Source: Cervus elaphus
Lineage: Eukaryota; Chordata; Mammalia; Artiodactyla; Cervidae
Direction of reading: 5' to 3'
Assembly (NCBI RefSeq): GCF_910594005.1
Contig: NC_057832.1
Coordinates: forward strand, 103,985,152-104,049,151
DNA length: 64,000 bases
Part shown: positions 63,974 to 64,000 of the stretch, in pieces
How positions within the stretch are numbered: position 1 is the stretch's first letter
Layout of the letters: the number at the start of each line of letters is the position of its first letter
Notes under the pieces: model-generated
Seen by the model: the letters and a program-made list of their open reading frames with translations, nothing else
The model's database searches: none
What the model was told of the DNA's origin: nothing
Program-made: the position numbers and the translations under genes

Positions 63974-64000
63974 GATATGAAGAAGTTTACCTCTGAGAGG

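Larger units (their letters stand above)
58095..64000 (+). other. LRGUK: LRGUK intron 10 (runs off the window)
   Basis: Begins at donor gtattc; no acceptor or exon encoding the P-loop of the guanylate kinase domain is seen before the right edge. It contains an antisense Bov-tA (58373-58572), (TTCC)n and (ATCC)n runs (59928-60002), a sense Bov-tA (60034-60255), L1 3' UTR pieces (about 60590-60880), a Bov-A piece (61329-61446), an old antisense L1 (61680-62575) split by a Bov-tA, a MIR (62990-63210), a CHR-2-like SINE (63262-63499) and a ruminant L1 tail (63530-63973). Confidence 0.75.

Noticed and set aside
1..64000. CRISPR arrays, operons, bacterial or phage elements
   Set aside because: No regularly spaced identical repeats, no ribosome-binding-site-led ORF clusters; the sequence is clearly mammalian.

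Overview
The window is a vertebrate nuclear locus from a ruminant, almost certainly a bovid. The evidence is the dense set of ruminant-specific retroelements: BovB (an RTE-type LINE), tRNA-derived Bov-tA SINEs, a full Bov-A2 dimer, CHR-2-like SINEs and ruminant L1 copies. Cattle, sheep, goat and buffalo cannot be told apart from this sequence alone. There are no prokaryotic features.

The only gene I can support is the 5' half of LRGUK (leucine-rich repeats and guanylate kinase domain containing) on the + strand. Ten coding exons at 19634-19942, 27575-27682, 29977-30058, 33881-33981, 37543-37624, 47393-47517, 51831-51974, 54897-54977, 56565-56651 and 57988-58094 join in one open frame of 408 codons plus 2 nt. 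They encode an acidic N-terminal segment, nine SDS22-like leucine-rich repeats with a nearly strict 22-residue period, and a cap/linker. The guanylate kinase domain, which is C-terminal in this family, lies beyond the right edge; the window ends inside intron 10. From established knowledge, LRGUK acts in spermatid differentiation (manchette, basal body, acrosome and tail formation).

Layout: 1-19.3 kb is intergenic and repeat-filled (part of an ERV LTR, an old L1, BovB copies, a ruminant L1, MIRs, and a long antisense BovB with a recognisable reverse-transcriptase remnant). The promoter at about 19.33-19.63 kb holds an RFX-type X-box, a ZNF143-like motif and a YY1-like motif over the start codon. 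From 19.6 to 58.1 kb run the ten exons and nine complete introns. From 58.1 to 64 kb is intron 10.

The most interesting points are these. (1) Intron 5 (37625-47392) has all the hallmarks of a U12-type, minor-spliceosome intron. (2) Exon 5 starts at a tandem NAGNAG acceptor that would add or drop one glutamine. (3) An X-box sits 13 bp before the start codon of a flagellum-related gene. (4) Inverted BovB copies flank exon 1 and exons 2-3. (5) There is a tight cluster of AT-rich perfect palindromes in intron 6. I found no undescribed system such as a new enzyme cassette or defence locus; most other open frames are retroelement fragments or chance.
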